DNA from: an uncultured Anaeroplasmataceae bacterium
GTDB lineage: Bacteria; Bacillota_I; Bacilli_A; Acholeplasmatales; Anaeroplasmataceae
Reading direction: 5' to 3'
Length of the DNA stretch: 64,000 nt
Assembly (NCBI GenBank): GCA_934229785.1
Contig: CAKQEA010000003.1
Location: 1 to 64,000, forward strand
The notes below the pieces were generated by a model. It did no database searches, was not told the DNA's origin, and saw only the letters and a program-made list of their open reading frames with translations. A program made the translations under genes and the position numbers. Numbering within the stretch: the stretch's first letter is position 1; each line of letters begins with the position of its first letter. Of the stretch, positions 45,670 through 54,456 are shown one piece after another.

Positions 45670-46398
45670 ATGGGAAGAGCTCATGAAGTACGTGCAGCAT
45701 CTATGGCTAAAACAGCTGCAATGAAATCTGCAAAATATGCAAAATGGGGTAAAGAAATATTCCAGGCTGCAAAGACAGGCGTACCTGACCCAGAAATGAA
45801 TCAAAGCTTAAAAAATGTTATTGCTCGTGCTAAGAAGGATCAATGTCCAGCCAATGTTATTGCTCGTGCAATTGAAAAGGCAAAAGGTGTTACATCTGGT
45901 GCTACTAAAGAGAAGATTTATGAAGGATATGGTTCTGGTAATGTTGCAGTTATTGTTGAGTGCTTAACTGATAATGATAATCGTACATTTACTGAGGTTC
46001 GTACAGCCTTCAATAGAACAGGTGGTACTATCGGTACATCTGTAAGCTATATGTTTAATCGTAAATCTAAGTTTGTATTTGATGGTATGACTGAAGATGA
46101 AGCGATGGAAGCATTAATGGCCGGTGAAGCTGATTTTGAAGATATGTCTACTGATGATGATGGATTTGTTACAATTCTTGCTCAGCCAGGTGATTTTGAA
46201 AATATTAAGAATGCATTATTAGCTGTAAAACCAGAGCTTGAATTTGAAGATTGTGAGGTTGGTTTAATTCCAACTACATACGTTGATCTTGATGAAGAGC
46301 ATGAAGCTAAATTCAGAAGATTATTAGAAGCATTAAGAGAATGCGATGATGTATCTGAAATTTATCATAACGCAAACATTGAAGAAGACGAAGAATAA
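45670..46398 (+). CDS. yebC: YebC/PmpR family protein
   Basis: The protein has 242 aa. It starts GRAHEVRAASMAKTAAMKS, the YebC N-terminus, followed by WGKEIFQAAKTGVPDPEMNQSL, YEGYGSGNVAVIVECLTDN and GTIGTSVSYMF. YebC proteins were long annotated as transcription regulators and are now thought to help ribosomes at proline stretches. ATG 45670 follows AAAGG; a TTG 12 nt upstream is less likely. The acidic tail is EEDEE. Confidence 0.93.
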   Translation: MGRAHEVRAASMAKTAAMKSAKYAKWGKEIFQAAKTGVPDPEMNQSLKNVIARAKKDQCPANVIARAIEKAKGVTSGATKEKIYEGYGSGNVAVIVECLTDNDNRTFTEVRTAFNRTGGTIGTSVSYMFNRKSKFVFDGMTEDEAMEALMAGEADFEDMSTDDDGFVTILAQPGDFENIKNALLAVKPELEFEDCEVGLIPTTYVDLDEEHEAKFRRLLEALRECDDVSEIYHNANIEEDEE

Positions 46399-46405
46399 GA
46401 TAAAT

Positions 46406-46430
46406 GAAGCCGTTTACTCGGCTTCTTTTC
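46406..46430 (+). terminator. Intrinsic terminator after yebC
   Basis: GAAGCCG / CGGCTTC stem with a 6-nt loop, then TTTTCTC. It is short, so some readthrough into pyrR is possible. Confidence 0.7.
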
Positions 46431-46449
46431 TCTATTATAGAGGTGAACT

Positions 46450-46947
46450 ATGAAAACTATTATTGAAACAGAACAGTTTAATCGTACCTTAAAAAGAATG
46501 ACTCATGAAATTATTGAAAGAAATGATGATCTAACTAAGCTTGTTCTTGTAGGAATTGAAAAAAAAGGAACTCCAATTGCCTATGAGCTTCAAAAATTAA
46601 TTAATGAAATTGAAGGTGTTTTAATTCCAGTTGAAATCATTGATATTGGATCACATCGTGATGATAATAAAAAGCTTGATGGAGTTATTGTTAAGTTTAA
46701 TCAAGATATTGAGGAAAAAATTGTTGTTTTAGTTGATGATGTTTTATACACAGGAAGATCAGTTAGAGCAGCAATGGACGCGGTTATGGATGTCGGTAGA
46801 CCTGCTAAAATTGAACTTGCTGTATTTGTCGATAGAGGTCATAGAGAGCTTCCGATTCGTGCTGATTTTATTGGTAAAAATATTCCTACTAGTAGGGATG
46901 AAAAGGTTATTTGTGATTTTAATCAAAGAACAGTTAGTTTAGTATAA
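46450..46947 (+). CDS. pyrR: PyrR, uracil phosphoribosyltransferase/attenuation regulator
   Basis: The protein has 165 aa. PyrR binds pyr mRNA when UMP is plentiful and also makes UMP from uracil and PRPP. The PRPP loop VVLVDDVLYTGRS is at 92-104. The PyrR-specific end ELPIRADFIGKNIPTSRDEKV is present. Ribosome site AGAGGTGAA. No pyrimidine biosynthesis genes are in the window, and no attenuator was recognised before uraA. Confidence 0.92.
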   Translation: MKTIIETEQFNRTLKRMTHEIIERNDDLTKLVLVGIEKKGTPIAYELQKLINEIEGVLIPVEIIDIGSHRDDNKKLDGVIVKFNQDIEEKIVVLVDDVLYTGRSVRAAMDAVMDVGRPAKIELAVFVDRGHRELPIRADFIGKNIPTSRDEKVICDFNQRTVSLV

Positions 46948-46948
46948 C

Positions 46949-46962
46949 AGAAAACGTTTACA
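46949..46962. promoter_or_regulatory. cre-like site (CcpA operator)
   Basis: AGAAAACGTTTACA matches the consensus TGWAANCGNTNWCA at 13 of 14 positions (the first T is A). It lies just before a possible fhs promoter (TTGTTT at 46971, TATGTT at 46993), so carbon control of fhs is likely. Confidence 0.6.
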
Positions 46963-47065
46963 ATTAAAAATTGTTTTTAGATAAACTTTTAGTATGTTAT
47001 CATAATTGTGTATGTTTAAAAAACAATTGATTTTCATAGAAAAACATTTGAAGGGAATTTGAAAG

Positions 47066-48718
47066 ATGACAGATTTAGAGATTGCTCAAAGAGCTGAAAT
47101 GAAAAATATTGTTGATATTGCTAAGTCTTTAGGAATTAAAGAGGATGATTTAGAATGCTATGGAAAATATAAGGCTAAGGTTAATTTAAATGCTCATGGT
47201 GATAAAAATGGTAAATTAATCTTGGTTACTGCAATTAATCCTACACCTGCAGGAGAAGGCAAATCAACAACAACTATTGGTCTTGCAGACGCATTTACAA
47301 GATTGGGATATAAAAGTGTTATTGCTTTACGTGAACCAAGCTTTGGACCTGTTTTAGGTGTAAAGGGTGGTGCAACAGGAGGAGGTTACGCTCAGGTTGT
47401 GCCTATGGAAGATATTAATTTACATTTTACTGGTGATTTTCATGCTATAGAGGCTGCAAATAATACTGTTTCTGCAATTTTAGATAATCATATTTATCAA
47501 GGTAATGAGCTTCATATTGATCCAACACGCGTAATATGGCATCGTGTTGTTGATATGAATGACCGAGCATTACGTAATTGTGTCATTGGTATGGGTGGAC
47601 CTACTAATGGTGTTGTTCGTGAGGATCATTTTGATATTGTTGTTGCCTCTGAAATAATGGCTATATTGTGTCTTGCAACTGATATGGAGGATTTAAGAAA
47701 AAGACTAGATCGTACTGTTGTTGCATATACTTATGATAGAATGCCTGTTACTATTAAGGACTTAGGAATAACAGGTGCCTTGATGATGATTTTAAAGGAT
47801 GCTATTTGTCCTAATTTAGTTCAAACTCTTGAGCATACACCATGCTTTATTCATGGTGGACCTTTTGCTAATATTGCTCATGGCTGTAATTCTGTTATTG
47901 CAACTAAAAAGGCAATGTCCTACTCAGACTTTACTGTTACAGAGGCTGGCTTTGGGGCAGATTTAGGTGCTGAAAAATTTATTGATATTAAATGCCGTGA
48001 GGCAGGTATTAAGCCTTCAGCTGTTGTTATCGTTGCTACTATACGCGCTTTAAAAATGCATGGTGGAGTACAAAAAGAGGATTTATGTGTAGAGAATGTT
48101 GAGGCTTTACAAAAGGGCTTTAAGAATTTAGAGAAGCACATTGAAAATGTAACTAAATTTGGTCTTCCTTATGTTGTTGCTATTAATAGATTCTCAACAG
48201 ATACAGAGGCTGAGCTTAAGGCTTTAGAGGATTGGGCAGTTAGTAATAATTATCCTGTTAGCTTATCAGATGTATGGGCTAAGGGTGGAGAAGGTGCTAT
48301 TGACCTTGCTCATAAGATTATTGATGAAATTAATAATAACACTAAAGAATTTAAGTTCTTATACAATGAAGAAGATACATTAAAAAAGAAAATTACTACA
48401 ATTTGTAAAGAAATTTATGGAGCAAAAGATGTAGAGTTTACTCAGGATGCTAAAAATCAAATGGCCAGACTTACAAAGCTTGGATATGGAAATTCATTAA
48501 TTTGTATGGCCAAAACTCAGTATTCCTTGTCAGATAATCCTAAGCTACTAGGAAGACCTGAGGATTTCTTAGTCACTATTCGTGGAGTTACTCCTTCAAT
48601 TGGTGCTGGTTTTGTTGTTGCATTATCTGGTGATATTATGAGAATGCCAGGTTTACCTAAAGTTCCAGCTGCTAATAAGATGGATGTTGTTGATGGTAAA
48701 ATAAAGGGATTATTCTAG
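47066..48718 (+). CDS. fhs: Formate-tetrahydrofolate ligase
   Basis: The protein has 550 aa. It activates formate to 10-formyl-THF for purine synthesis and formylation. The P-loop [12 protein letters not shown] spans 60-70. [21 protein letters not shown] is the other hallmark in its two parts, with [16 protein letters not shown] and [10 protein letters not shown]. Length is standard. It is preceded by GAAGGGAA. The HPrK-fold kinase gene starts 14 nt after the stop. Confidence 0.97.
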   Translation: MTDLEIAQRAEMKNIVDIAKSLGIKEDDLECYGKYKAKVNLNAHGDKNGKLILVTAINPTPAGEGKSTTTIGLADAFTRLGYKSVIALREPSFGPVLGVKGGATGGGYAQVVPMEDINLHFTGDFHAIEAANNTVSAILDNHIYQGNELHIDPTRVIWHRVVDMNDRALRNCVIGMGGPTNGVVREDHFDIVVASEIMAILCLATDMEDLRKRLDRTVVAYTYDRMPVTIKDLGITGALMMILKDAICPNLVQTLEHTPCFIHGGPFANIAHGCNSVIATKKAMSYSDFTVTEAGFGADLGAEKFIDIKCREAGIKPSAVVIVATIRALKMHGGVQKEDLCVENVEALQKGFKNLEKHIENVTKFGLPYVVAINRFSTDTEAELKALEDWAVSNNYPVSLSDVWAKGGEGAIDLAHKIIDEINNNTKEFKFLYNEEDTLKKKITTICKEIYGAKDVEFTQDAKNQMARLTKLGYGNSLICMAKTQYSLSDNPKLLGRPEDFLVTIRGVTPSIGAGFVVALSGDIMRMPGLPKVPAANKMDVVDGKIKGLF

Positions 48719-48731
48719 GAGGATGGATAAA

Positions 48732-50456
48732 ATGGAATATGCAATTGGAAAAAGACAGGTTGTAATGAATTTCTCTGAGAAATTCTGTAAAACAGAAAAT
48801 GAGATTTTATCTAGTGAATGCTTTGCTGATGTTTGGGGTAGATATGTTGATCATTTGTTTAAAACCGAAAATCAAACATATTTATGTGTTTTAAAGATTT
48901 TTCCTAAAAAGGAAATTAAAAAAGCTACAATTAAATTGTTTAAGCTTTTGCTAAGCTTTTCTATTGATGAAATTTCAACAATGGATCCATTCTTTAATCA
49001 AGCATTAGAAAAAAGAGAGGTTTTATATGATTTAGTTCAAAACTTCTATGATTATTGGAGAAAGCTTGAAAGATATGGTGTCATTTATTCAAGAGTTACT
49101 AAGGATGGTGTAGAATCATCAAGCTTTATTGAGGCTCAAAATGAATTTAATGAGGTTGTTTTAAAAACATATCGTACAATTTGTGAAAAACTTTATGGCG
49201 CTAAATTCCCAATTTATCGTCAATTACCTGCAGGTGTTAATGCTGCACTATTAATTACTAAAAATGAATGGATGAAAAAGGATTCTCCATATGCATTTTT
49301 GGCTAAGGCTGAAGCAATTGAACAAATTTTAATTAGACCACCATTTATTTCATATTCAGAAAAGAATAAGAGAACTGGTACATATCCAGAAGCAAAGGAA
49401 AATCCAATTAATTGGTTTAAAGATCATTTTAAGGCTTCTGAATATTATTGCTATGCTGCAAAAGTTGGTAGTGCCTTAGCTTATGTTTATTTCCATAGAG
49501 ATTATTTAGCTCATGGTGTTACAATTTGTAATTTGTTTGAGTTTGTTCCTGTATCCGAGGTTAAAGGACAAAAACCTGATTTACTTTATGTTTATGGTGC
49601 TGATTATGATGATGAATCATATTTTTATCATGATGTAGAAAATGATATTTATGTTGGTGTTGCACCTCATAATTCATCAATTGATTATTTTGGATATATG
49701 AAGAAGATGCTTCTTACATTATATAATGTTAAGATGATTGACGAGGGATTCTTACCACTTCATGGTGCATGTGTTCATATTACAATGAAATCTGGAGCTA
49801 CAAAGAATGTTGTTATTATTGGCGATTCCGGTGCTGGAAAGAGTGAATCACTTGAAGCATTAAGCTCTTACGCAGGAGATAATATTTCTTCACAATTAAC
49901 AATATTTGATGATATGGGAACATTTAAATTTGACGAGGCTGGTAATTTATTAGCCTATGGTACAGAAATTGGAGCTTTTGTTAGATTAGACGATATGACT
50001 GGCGGCTATGCTTATCGTGAGATGGATCGTGCGATTTTTATGAATCCAGATAAAACAAATTCTCGTTTAGTAATTCCTGTAGCAACATACCCTCAAATTA
50101 TGAAGGGCTATAAGGTTGATATGGTTTTATATGCTAATAATTATGATGAAGAAATTAGTGATCCTGTTGAATTCTATCATTCTGCTTTAGAGGCTAAACA
50201 AATATTTATTCGTGGAGCTCGTCGCGCAAAGGGAACAACTCAGGAAACTGGTATGACTGAATCATTCTTCGCTAATCCATTTGGACCTGTTCAAAGAGAA
50301 GCTGAAACTAGAGTAATAATTGATAAGGCATTTAATAAGCTATTCGAGGATGGTACTCCAGTTGGTGTCCTTCACACAAGACTTGCTGTTCCTGGAATGG
50401 AGCATGATGGTCCAGCCATTGCTGCTAAGAGATTGTTTGAAGTCTTAGGAAAGTAA
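48732..50456 (+). CDS. P-loop kinase of the HPrK/PEPCK fold, unknown substrate
   Basis: The protein has 574 aa. The C-terminal half has a P-loop GDSGAGKS (364-371, K370), then the strand IFDDMGTF with a DD pair, and TRLAVPGMEHDGP near the end. This arrangement resembles HPr kinase and ATP-dependent PEP carboxykinase (kinase-1 and Asp-rich kinase-2). The P-loop differs from both classic patterns. The N-terminal ~330 residues match no family I can name. ATG 48732 follows AGGAGG; the in-frame ATG at 48723 abuts it. It could be a diverged PEPCK or a protein kinase. Cotranscribed with fhs. Confidence 0.65.
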   Translation: MEYAIGKRQVVMNFSEKFCKTENEILSSECFADVWGRYVDHLFKTENQTYLCVLKIFPKKEIKKATIKLFKLLLSFSIDEISTMDPFFNQALEKREVLYDLVQNFYDYWRKLERYGVIYSRVTKDGVESSSFIEAQNEFNEVVLKTYRTICEKLYGAKFPIYRQLPAGVNAALLITKNEWMKKDSPYAFLAKAEAIEQILIRPPFISYSEKNKRTGTYPEAKENPINWFKDHFKASEYYCYAAKVGSALAYVYFHRDYLAHGVTICNLFEFVPVSEVKGQKPDLLYVYGADYDDESYFYHDVENDIYVGVAPHNSSIDYFGYMKKMLLTLYNVKMIDEGFLPLHGACVHITMKSGATKNVVIIGDSGAGKSESLEALSSYAGDNISSQLTIFDDMGTFKFDEAGNLLAYGTEIGAFVRLDDMTGGYAYREMDRAIFMNPDKTNSRLVIPVATYPQIMKGYKVDMVLYANNYDEEISDPVEFYHSALEAKQIFIRGARRAKGTTQETGMTESFFANPFGPVQREAETRVIIDKAFNKLFEDGTPVGVLHTRLAVPGMEHDGPAIAAKRLFEVLGK

Positions 50457-50473
50457 AATATGTATAAAAATAC

Positions 50474-50505
50474 ACAAGGGGTGTTTTATCCCTTGTTTTA
50501 TTTTG
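50474..50505 (+). terminator. Intrinsic terminator after the fhs operon
   Basis: ACAAGGG / CCCTTGT stem with a 9-nt loop, followed by TTTATTTT. Confidence 0.8.
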
Positions 50506-50545
50506 CAAAAAATTGTAAAATAAGTTAAACGGGTGATGTTTAGTT

Positions 50546-51399
50546 ATGACTTTAAGTGAAAAATTAGATGAGTCTGTGGTTGTTGATGAATATAAGGTTC
50601 ATGCTTCAACGATGGGAATTCAAACAAAAAACAAAGAATAAAATCCTGTATTTTCTTTTTAGCTGTATCAATGTATGCAATTTTTTCAAAGATAATACTA
50701 AAAAAAGATAGTGAGGTATTTACTATGGAATATGTACTTAATCTCTCTTTAGTATGTTTATTTTTTAATATAATTACAATGTTTGTTTTAAAAATATTAG
50801 GTAATTCGATACTAGCATTAAATTATAATAAGACATACAAGCTATTTATATTTTTAAATAAGCTTTCAAAAGTTTGTGTATTTGTTTTTGGTGCTTCAGC
50901 ATTTACAATCAGATTTGGTGCTATTTGTGCAAATAAATAAAATACAAGTATTCACCAATTTCTAGCTGATTTATATTTAGGTAATATAGAATGGATAGAT
51001 ATATTAAATAGTAGTGATAAAGAAGTTATAATATTAATTTCCTTTTTAGTATCCTTTGTAACTTTTGTTCCTGCGGTAATATATTTTGTTTTATCATCAT
51101 TAAAATATGGTGTTATTGCATATGCTTATTTTTTATCATTAATTTTGTATGCCATCCCAATTTTAAATGTAGTATTAGTTAAGAAGTTTTTACAGATAAA
51201 TCGTAATAAATTTAAATATTATAAATATAATGAAAAAGACAAAAGAATAATTGATGTTGAAGTAAGAGAACTAAAAGGTGTAACCAACAAGTTATCAGGT
51301 TTTATAAAAAATATTGTTTTAGGCTTGCCATATATTTTAGTTACAATAGGATCATATGTTGCAATTTATGTTGTTTTTAATATGCATGTTAAATTTTAA
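50546..51399 (+). pseudogene. Membrane protein gene broken by a frameshift and a stop
   Basis: A start with MTLSEKLDESVVVDEY is cut at 50641 by loss of one A in a run of six (50626-50631). One added A continues into KKQRIKSCIFFLAVSMYAIF. That frame then hits an in-frame TAA at 50938-50940 and reopens to 51399. Read through, it is a ~284-residue protein with about six hydrophobic helices. No family was recognised. Two independent lesions favour a real pseudogene, though a read error at the A-run is possible. Confidence 0.75.
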
Positions 51400-51538
51400 T
51401 TCAACGTAGAAATTTGAGAAAAAACAAATAAATGATTTTATTAAAGCGGTTTTAATTAATAAATATTATAAAATTAATGAAGTTCAAAATTTTTTTGTGT
51501 TTACAACATTAAAAATTTAATGAAAAAGCAAATAAAAC
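51400..51538. other. Intergenic sequence, nothing recognised
   Basis: AT-rich spacer between the broken membrane gene and the rplM promoter. No gene, repeat or terminator is convincing. Confidence 0.3.
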
Positions 51539-51567
51539 TTGACTATTTGAAATATATGAGATAGAAT
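51539..51567 (+). promoter_or_regulatory. rplM promoter
   Basis: TTGACT, 17-nt spacer, TAGAAT. It is near consensus, as expected for a ribosomal operon. Confidence 0.75.
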
Positions 51568-51571
51568 ACTA

Positions 51572-51648
51572 GCGGTACATTTTTAAGCAATTATCCACAA
51601 TTGCCCTAAATTATTAAAATTATTAAAATAACTTAGGAGGAAATCGCA
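51572..51648 (+). promoter_or_regulatory. rplM leader with hairpin and DnaA-box sequence
   Basis: The ~75-nt leader contains a perfect hairpin GCAATT-ATCCAC-AATTGC (51587-51604). Firmicutes often use an L13-binding leader for autoregulation, and this hairpin is a candidate, although no consensus match was checked. The loop region includes TTATCCACA (51591-51599), identical to the DnaA box consensus. Confidence 0.5.
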
Positions 51649-52089
51649 ATGAATAATAAAACTTTCATGGCAAACAATCAAACAGTTCAACACGGTTGGT
51701 ACGTAGTTGATGCAAACGGCTTAACTTTAGGACGTCTAGCAACAGTTGTTGCTTCACTTTTAAGAGGTAAGCATAAGCCAACATATACTCCACATGTAAA
51801 CTGCGGAGATAATGTTATCGTTATTAACGCTGACAAAATCACTTTAACTGGAAATAAGTGGGATGACAAATTATACCGTAGACATTCTGAATACAGTGGT
51901 GGTCTTAAGACTTTAACTGCAAAAGAAGTTATGGTTAAGTATCCTACAAGAATGGTTGAACAAGCTATTTATGGTATGTTACCTCATACTAAGCTTGGTG
52001 ATCAAATGAGAAAGCAGTTATATGTTTATGCAGGTGCAGAACATCCACATACTGCTCAAAAACCAGTAGAATTCGTAGTAAAGGCATAA
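51649..52089 (+). CDS. rplM: 50S ribosomal protein L13
   Basis: The protein has 146 aa. It has the L13 landmarks [49 protein letters not shown] and GMLPHTKLG. The start is preceded by AGGAGGAAA. It is followed 14 nt later by rpsI, the universal partner. Confidence 0.98.
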   Translation: MNNKTFMANNQTVQHGWYVVDANGLTLGRLATVVASLLRGKHKPTYTPHVNCGDNVIVINADKITLTGNKWDDKLYRRHSEYSGGLKTLTAKEVMVKYPTRMVEQAIYGMLPHTKLGDQMRKQLYVYAGAEHPHTAQKPVEFVVKA

Positions 52090-52103
52090 GGGAGGATATA
52101 TAA

Positions 52104-52502
52104 ATGGCAAAGAAATTAGTTCAGTATTTAGGAACAGGACGTCGTAAGAGCTCTGTTGCCCGCGTTTATTTAAGACCAGGTAAGGGTGCAATTACAATTA
52201 ATGGTCGTGCATTTGAGGATTATATCCCATCTGCAGCTGTACGTTTAGATGTTTTACAACCACTTGAGTTAACTGAAAATGTTGATAAGTTTGACGTTTT
52301 AGTTAATGTATTTGGTGGTGGAATCACTGGTCAGGCTGGTGCAATCCGTTTAGGTATTACACGTGCTTTAATGGAAGCTAATCCTGATTATCGTGCTGTA
52401 TTAAAGCCTGCTGGCTTAGTTACACGTGATCCACGTGCTAAGGAACGTAAGAAGTATGGTCTTAAGAAAGCTCGTCGTGCTTCACAATTCTCTAAGAGAT
52501 AA
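52104..52502 (+). CDS. rpsI: 30S ribosomal protein S9
   Basis: The protein has 132 aa. [32 protein letters not shown] and the basic end [17 protein letters not shown] are S9 hallmarks; the final Ser-Lys-Arg reaches the P-site tRNA. The ribosome site is GGGAGGA. A strong terminator closes the operon. Confidence 0.98.
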   Translation: MAKKLVQYLGTGRRKSSVARVYLRPGKGAITINGRAFEDYIPSAAVRLDVLQPLELTENVDKFDVLVNVFGGGITGQAGAIRLGITRALMEANPDYRAVLKPAGLVTRDPRAKERKKYGLKKARRASQFSKR

Positions 52503-52540
52503 TTATTTGTTTGATTGTAATAAAATTGCAAAAAAAGATA

Positions 52541-52580
52541 AAAAGGCTCAGGAATTCTCAACCTGGGTCTTTTTATTTTA
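52541..52580 (+). terminator. Intrinsic terminator of rplM-rpsI
   Basis: AAAAGGCTCAGG / CCTGGGTCTTTT stem with a 9-nt loop, then TATTTTA. Confidence 0.8.
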
Positions 52581-52870
52581 CAAAAAATGGCTTGTCTAAG
52601 CCAAAAATATCGCTTTTTATATGCATTTTTTTATTTATTTATTACACTTAAAATTGAAGGTTTTATATGCATAATTGTTGAATACTTTCTTTTTTAAATA
52701 GCCTAGTTAAACCTTTATTTATACTATTACACTCGAAAGCTGATTTATTAGATGAAGCTGTTTTAGATGACTTTGCACTTTTAGTTTTGAATTTACAACC
52801 AATATTCTTTTCATATGCTCCAAGCAATAATTCTTTATTAACTATAAAACTTTAGTTTTATTTAGAACTA
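52581..52870. other. Intergenic region, no convincing gene
   Basis: Roughly 290 nt. It contains a short hairpin TGGCTT / AAGCCA near 52588. A minus-strand frame of about 40 codons is open but has no start codon or ribosome site and no recognisable product. The region may be a decayed locus. Confidence 0.35.
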
Positions 52871-52879
52871 TGTTATAAT
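52871..52879 (+). promoter_or_regulatory. Extended -10 promoter of the JetA-like gene
   Basis: TG-T-TATAAT, about 40 nt before the start codon. No clear -35. Confidence 0.5.
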
Positions 52880-52921
52880 TCTAATAATGTGAACTAATTT
52901 AAATAAAATGGAGGCATTTTG

Positions 52922-53341
52922 ATGGCAAATAGCTTTTTTGACTTAGTTAAATCAAGTTTTTTTAATCCATTTACTAATGGAGATATTAGAGCAAATTATG
53001 ATTTGTTAGTTTTAATTAACAATAAGATGTCATTAGATAATCTTCTGGTAGGTAAAGAGGAAATAGTAGATTGGATAATTGAATATGTGGATAATCTCTC
53101 AACAAATTTATTTGATGATGAAACTCAAGAAGTGGAAAATGATATTAGAGCTTGGGCTTATGATAAGGTTAGATATTATGTAAAATGTGGTTGGTTAATT
53201 GAGGATTTTGAAGGAATAAAAGTAACATACCAATTAGATGATAATGGAATTAAGATTCTCTGTGCAATGGAAAATGCGGTTAAGGATGATACTAAATCAT
53301 TGGAATTCTTTGGATATGTATACAGTATTTATGCTAACTAA
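52922..53341 (+). CDS. JetA-like N-terminal domain protein (DUF5716/Wadjet type), short
   Basis: The protein has 139 aa. It resembles the N-terminal winged-helix region of JetA, the kleisin-like subunit of the Wadjet plasmid-defence complex: NSFFDLVKSSFFNPF, YDLLVLINNKM, AYDKVRYYVKCGWLIEDFEGI and LEFFGYVYSIY. JetA is normally ~480 aa, so about 340 residues are missing. No jetB, jetC or jetD follows. ATG 52922 follows GGAGGC. It is either a truncated relic or a small protein reusing this domain. Confidence 0.55.
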   Translation: MANSFFDLVKSSFFNPFTNGDIRANYDLLVLINNKMSLDNLLVGKEEIVDWIIEYVDNLSTNLFDDETQEVENDIRAWAYDKVRYYVKCGWLIEDFEGIKVTYQLDDNGIKILCAMENAVKDDTKSLEFFGYVYSIYAN

Positions 53342-53388
53342 AAATGTTAAATTAGAACAAGAAGTATTGGATTAAGCAAATTTAAAAC

Positions 53389-53419
53389 TACTCAAATTTT
53401 ATTATAAAGAGTATTTTTT
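53389..53419 (+). terminator. Weak terminator after the JetA-like gene
   Basis: TACTC / GAGTA stem with a 15-nt loop, followed by TTTTTT. Confidence 0.45.
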
Positions 53420-53517
53420 CTGAAAAATGTGAGGCATTTTGAGTGTTGAAGGTGTAAAAAGAATTTGTAAATATTTTGGTTGAAAAAAATATTTAAATAT
53501 AAATTGTAGGTGGTATT

Positions 53518-54159
53518 ATGTTAGATGAATTATGCAAATCTAAGTATATAATTTTTGATTTTGATGGAGTTATTGTTGATTCAGAGACTATATATTTTAA
53601 GGCTTGGAAAGGTGCTTCATATTTATATGGATTTAATTTAACTGATGAAGAATTGTTATCATTAAGAAGTTGTGATAAAAGTATTGCATGCAAACTATTT
53701 GGTGGTTTAGACCAATATAATGTTGTAAGAGAAAAAAGAAAAGAGATAATGAATGATTATTTAGTTAAAAATAAATTTAAGCTTAAGGATGGTATTTATG
53801 AAGGCTTTAAAAATTTGTATAATAGAGGTTATATAATTGTTATAGCAACATCATCAAGCTTGGATATGGTTAGTTTACATCTTAAATATTATAAATTAGA
53901 CAAATATGTTAAAGAAATTTTATCTGTCAAATCTTTAAAAAGAGGTAAACCATATCCAGATATTTACCTAAATGTTTGTGAGCATTTTAATCTTAAGCCT
54001 AATGAGGTATTAGCAGTGGAGGATTCACCTAATGGAATATTAAGTGCCCATTATGCAGGTGTTAATGTTGTTATGATTCCTGATTTAACAATGCCAGATA
54101 AGGATATTTTAAATATGGTTTGTGGCGTTTATAATAGTGTTTTGGAATTGGTAAAATGA
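53518..54159 (+). CDS. HAD phosphatase/beta-phosphoglucomutase-like
   Basis: The protein has 213 aa. HAD motifs: I, FDFDGVIVDSE (nucleophile D14, acid D16); II, IATSSS; III, KRGKPYPDIY; IV, VEDSPNG. This is the subfamily I pattern shared with beta-phosphoglucomutase and small phosphatases. The true substrate is unknown. The start follows TAGGTGG. Transcription may come from the JetA-like gene side, but a weak terminator intervenes. Confidence 0.9.
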   Translation: MLDELCKSKYIIFDFDGVIVDSETIYFKAWKGASYLYGFNLTDEELLSLRSCDKSIACKLFGGLDQYNVVREKRKEIMNDYLVKNKFKLKDGIYEGFKNLYNRGYIIVIATSSSLDMVSLHLKYYKLDKYVKEILSVKSLKRGKPYPDIYLNVCEHFNLKPNEVLAVEDSPNGILSAHYAGVNVVMIPDLTMPDKDILNMVCGVYNSVLELVK

Positions 54160-54211
54160 ATAGGAAGGAGAAAATTAAATCTTGTAATGAGTCGAGATTT
54201 GATTGTATTGT

Positions 54212-54391
54212 ATGAATTGTAATAATTTTGAAGAATATATTAATGCTGTATCAGAGTTTATTTTTAAGGTTGGAATTAGCTCTTTAGAGATTCCTTATAT
54301 GATTAACGCATATAAAAATGATATAAAGGAAGCATATCTTGATGGATGTGATCCACGTCTAATTGCTACACAAATTATTCAAAACTTTTAA
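54212..54391 (+). CDS. Small hypothetical protein
   Basis: The protein has 59 aa, helical and acidic (NNFEEYINAVSEFIF, IPYMINAYKNDIKEAY). ATG 54212 lacks a good ribosome site. GGAAGGAG (54163-54170) is better placed for the out-of-frame ATG 54187, which encodes an 11-aa peptide ending over the start of this frame. Coupled translation is possible. No family recognised. Confidence 0.42.
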   Translation: MNCNNFEEYINAVSEFIFKVGISSLEIPYMINAYKNDIKEAYLDGCDPRLIATQIIQNF

Positions 54392-54401
54392 TTTAAAGAA
54401 C

Positions 54402-54447
54402 AAAAGGGACTGTGAAATAACCTAGATTTTTTCACAGTCCCTTTTCT
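54402..54447. terminator. Bidirectional terminator between the small ORF and purC
   Basis: AAAAGGGACTGTGAAA / TTTCACAGTCCCTTTT is a perfect 16-bp stem with a 12-nt loop, functional on both strands for the convergent genes. Confidence 0.9.
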
Positions 54448-54456
54448 AATATATAA

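Noticed and set aside
52663-52840. Minus-strand coding remnant after rpsI
   Set aside because: The open stretch lacks a start codon and ribosome site, is broken by stops when read carefully, and gives no recognisable protein.
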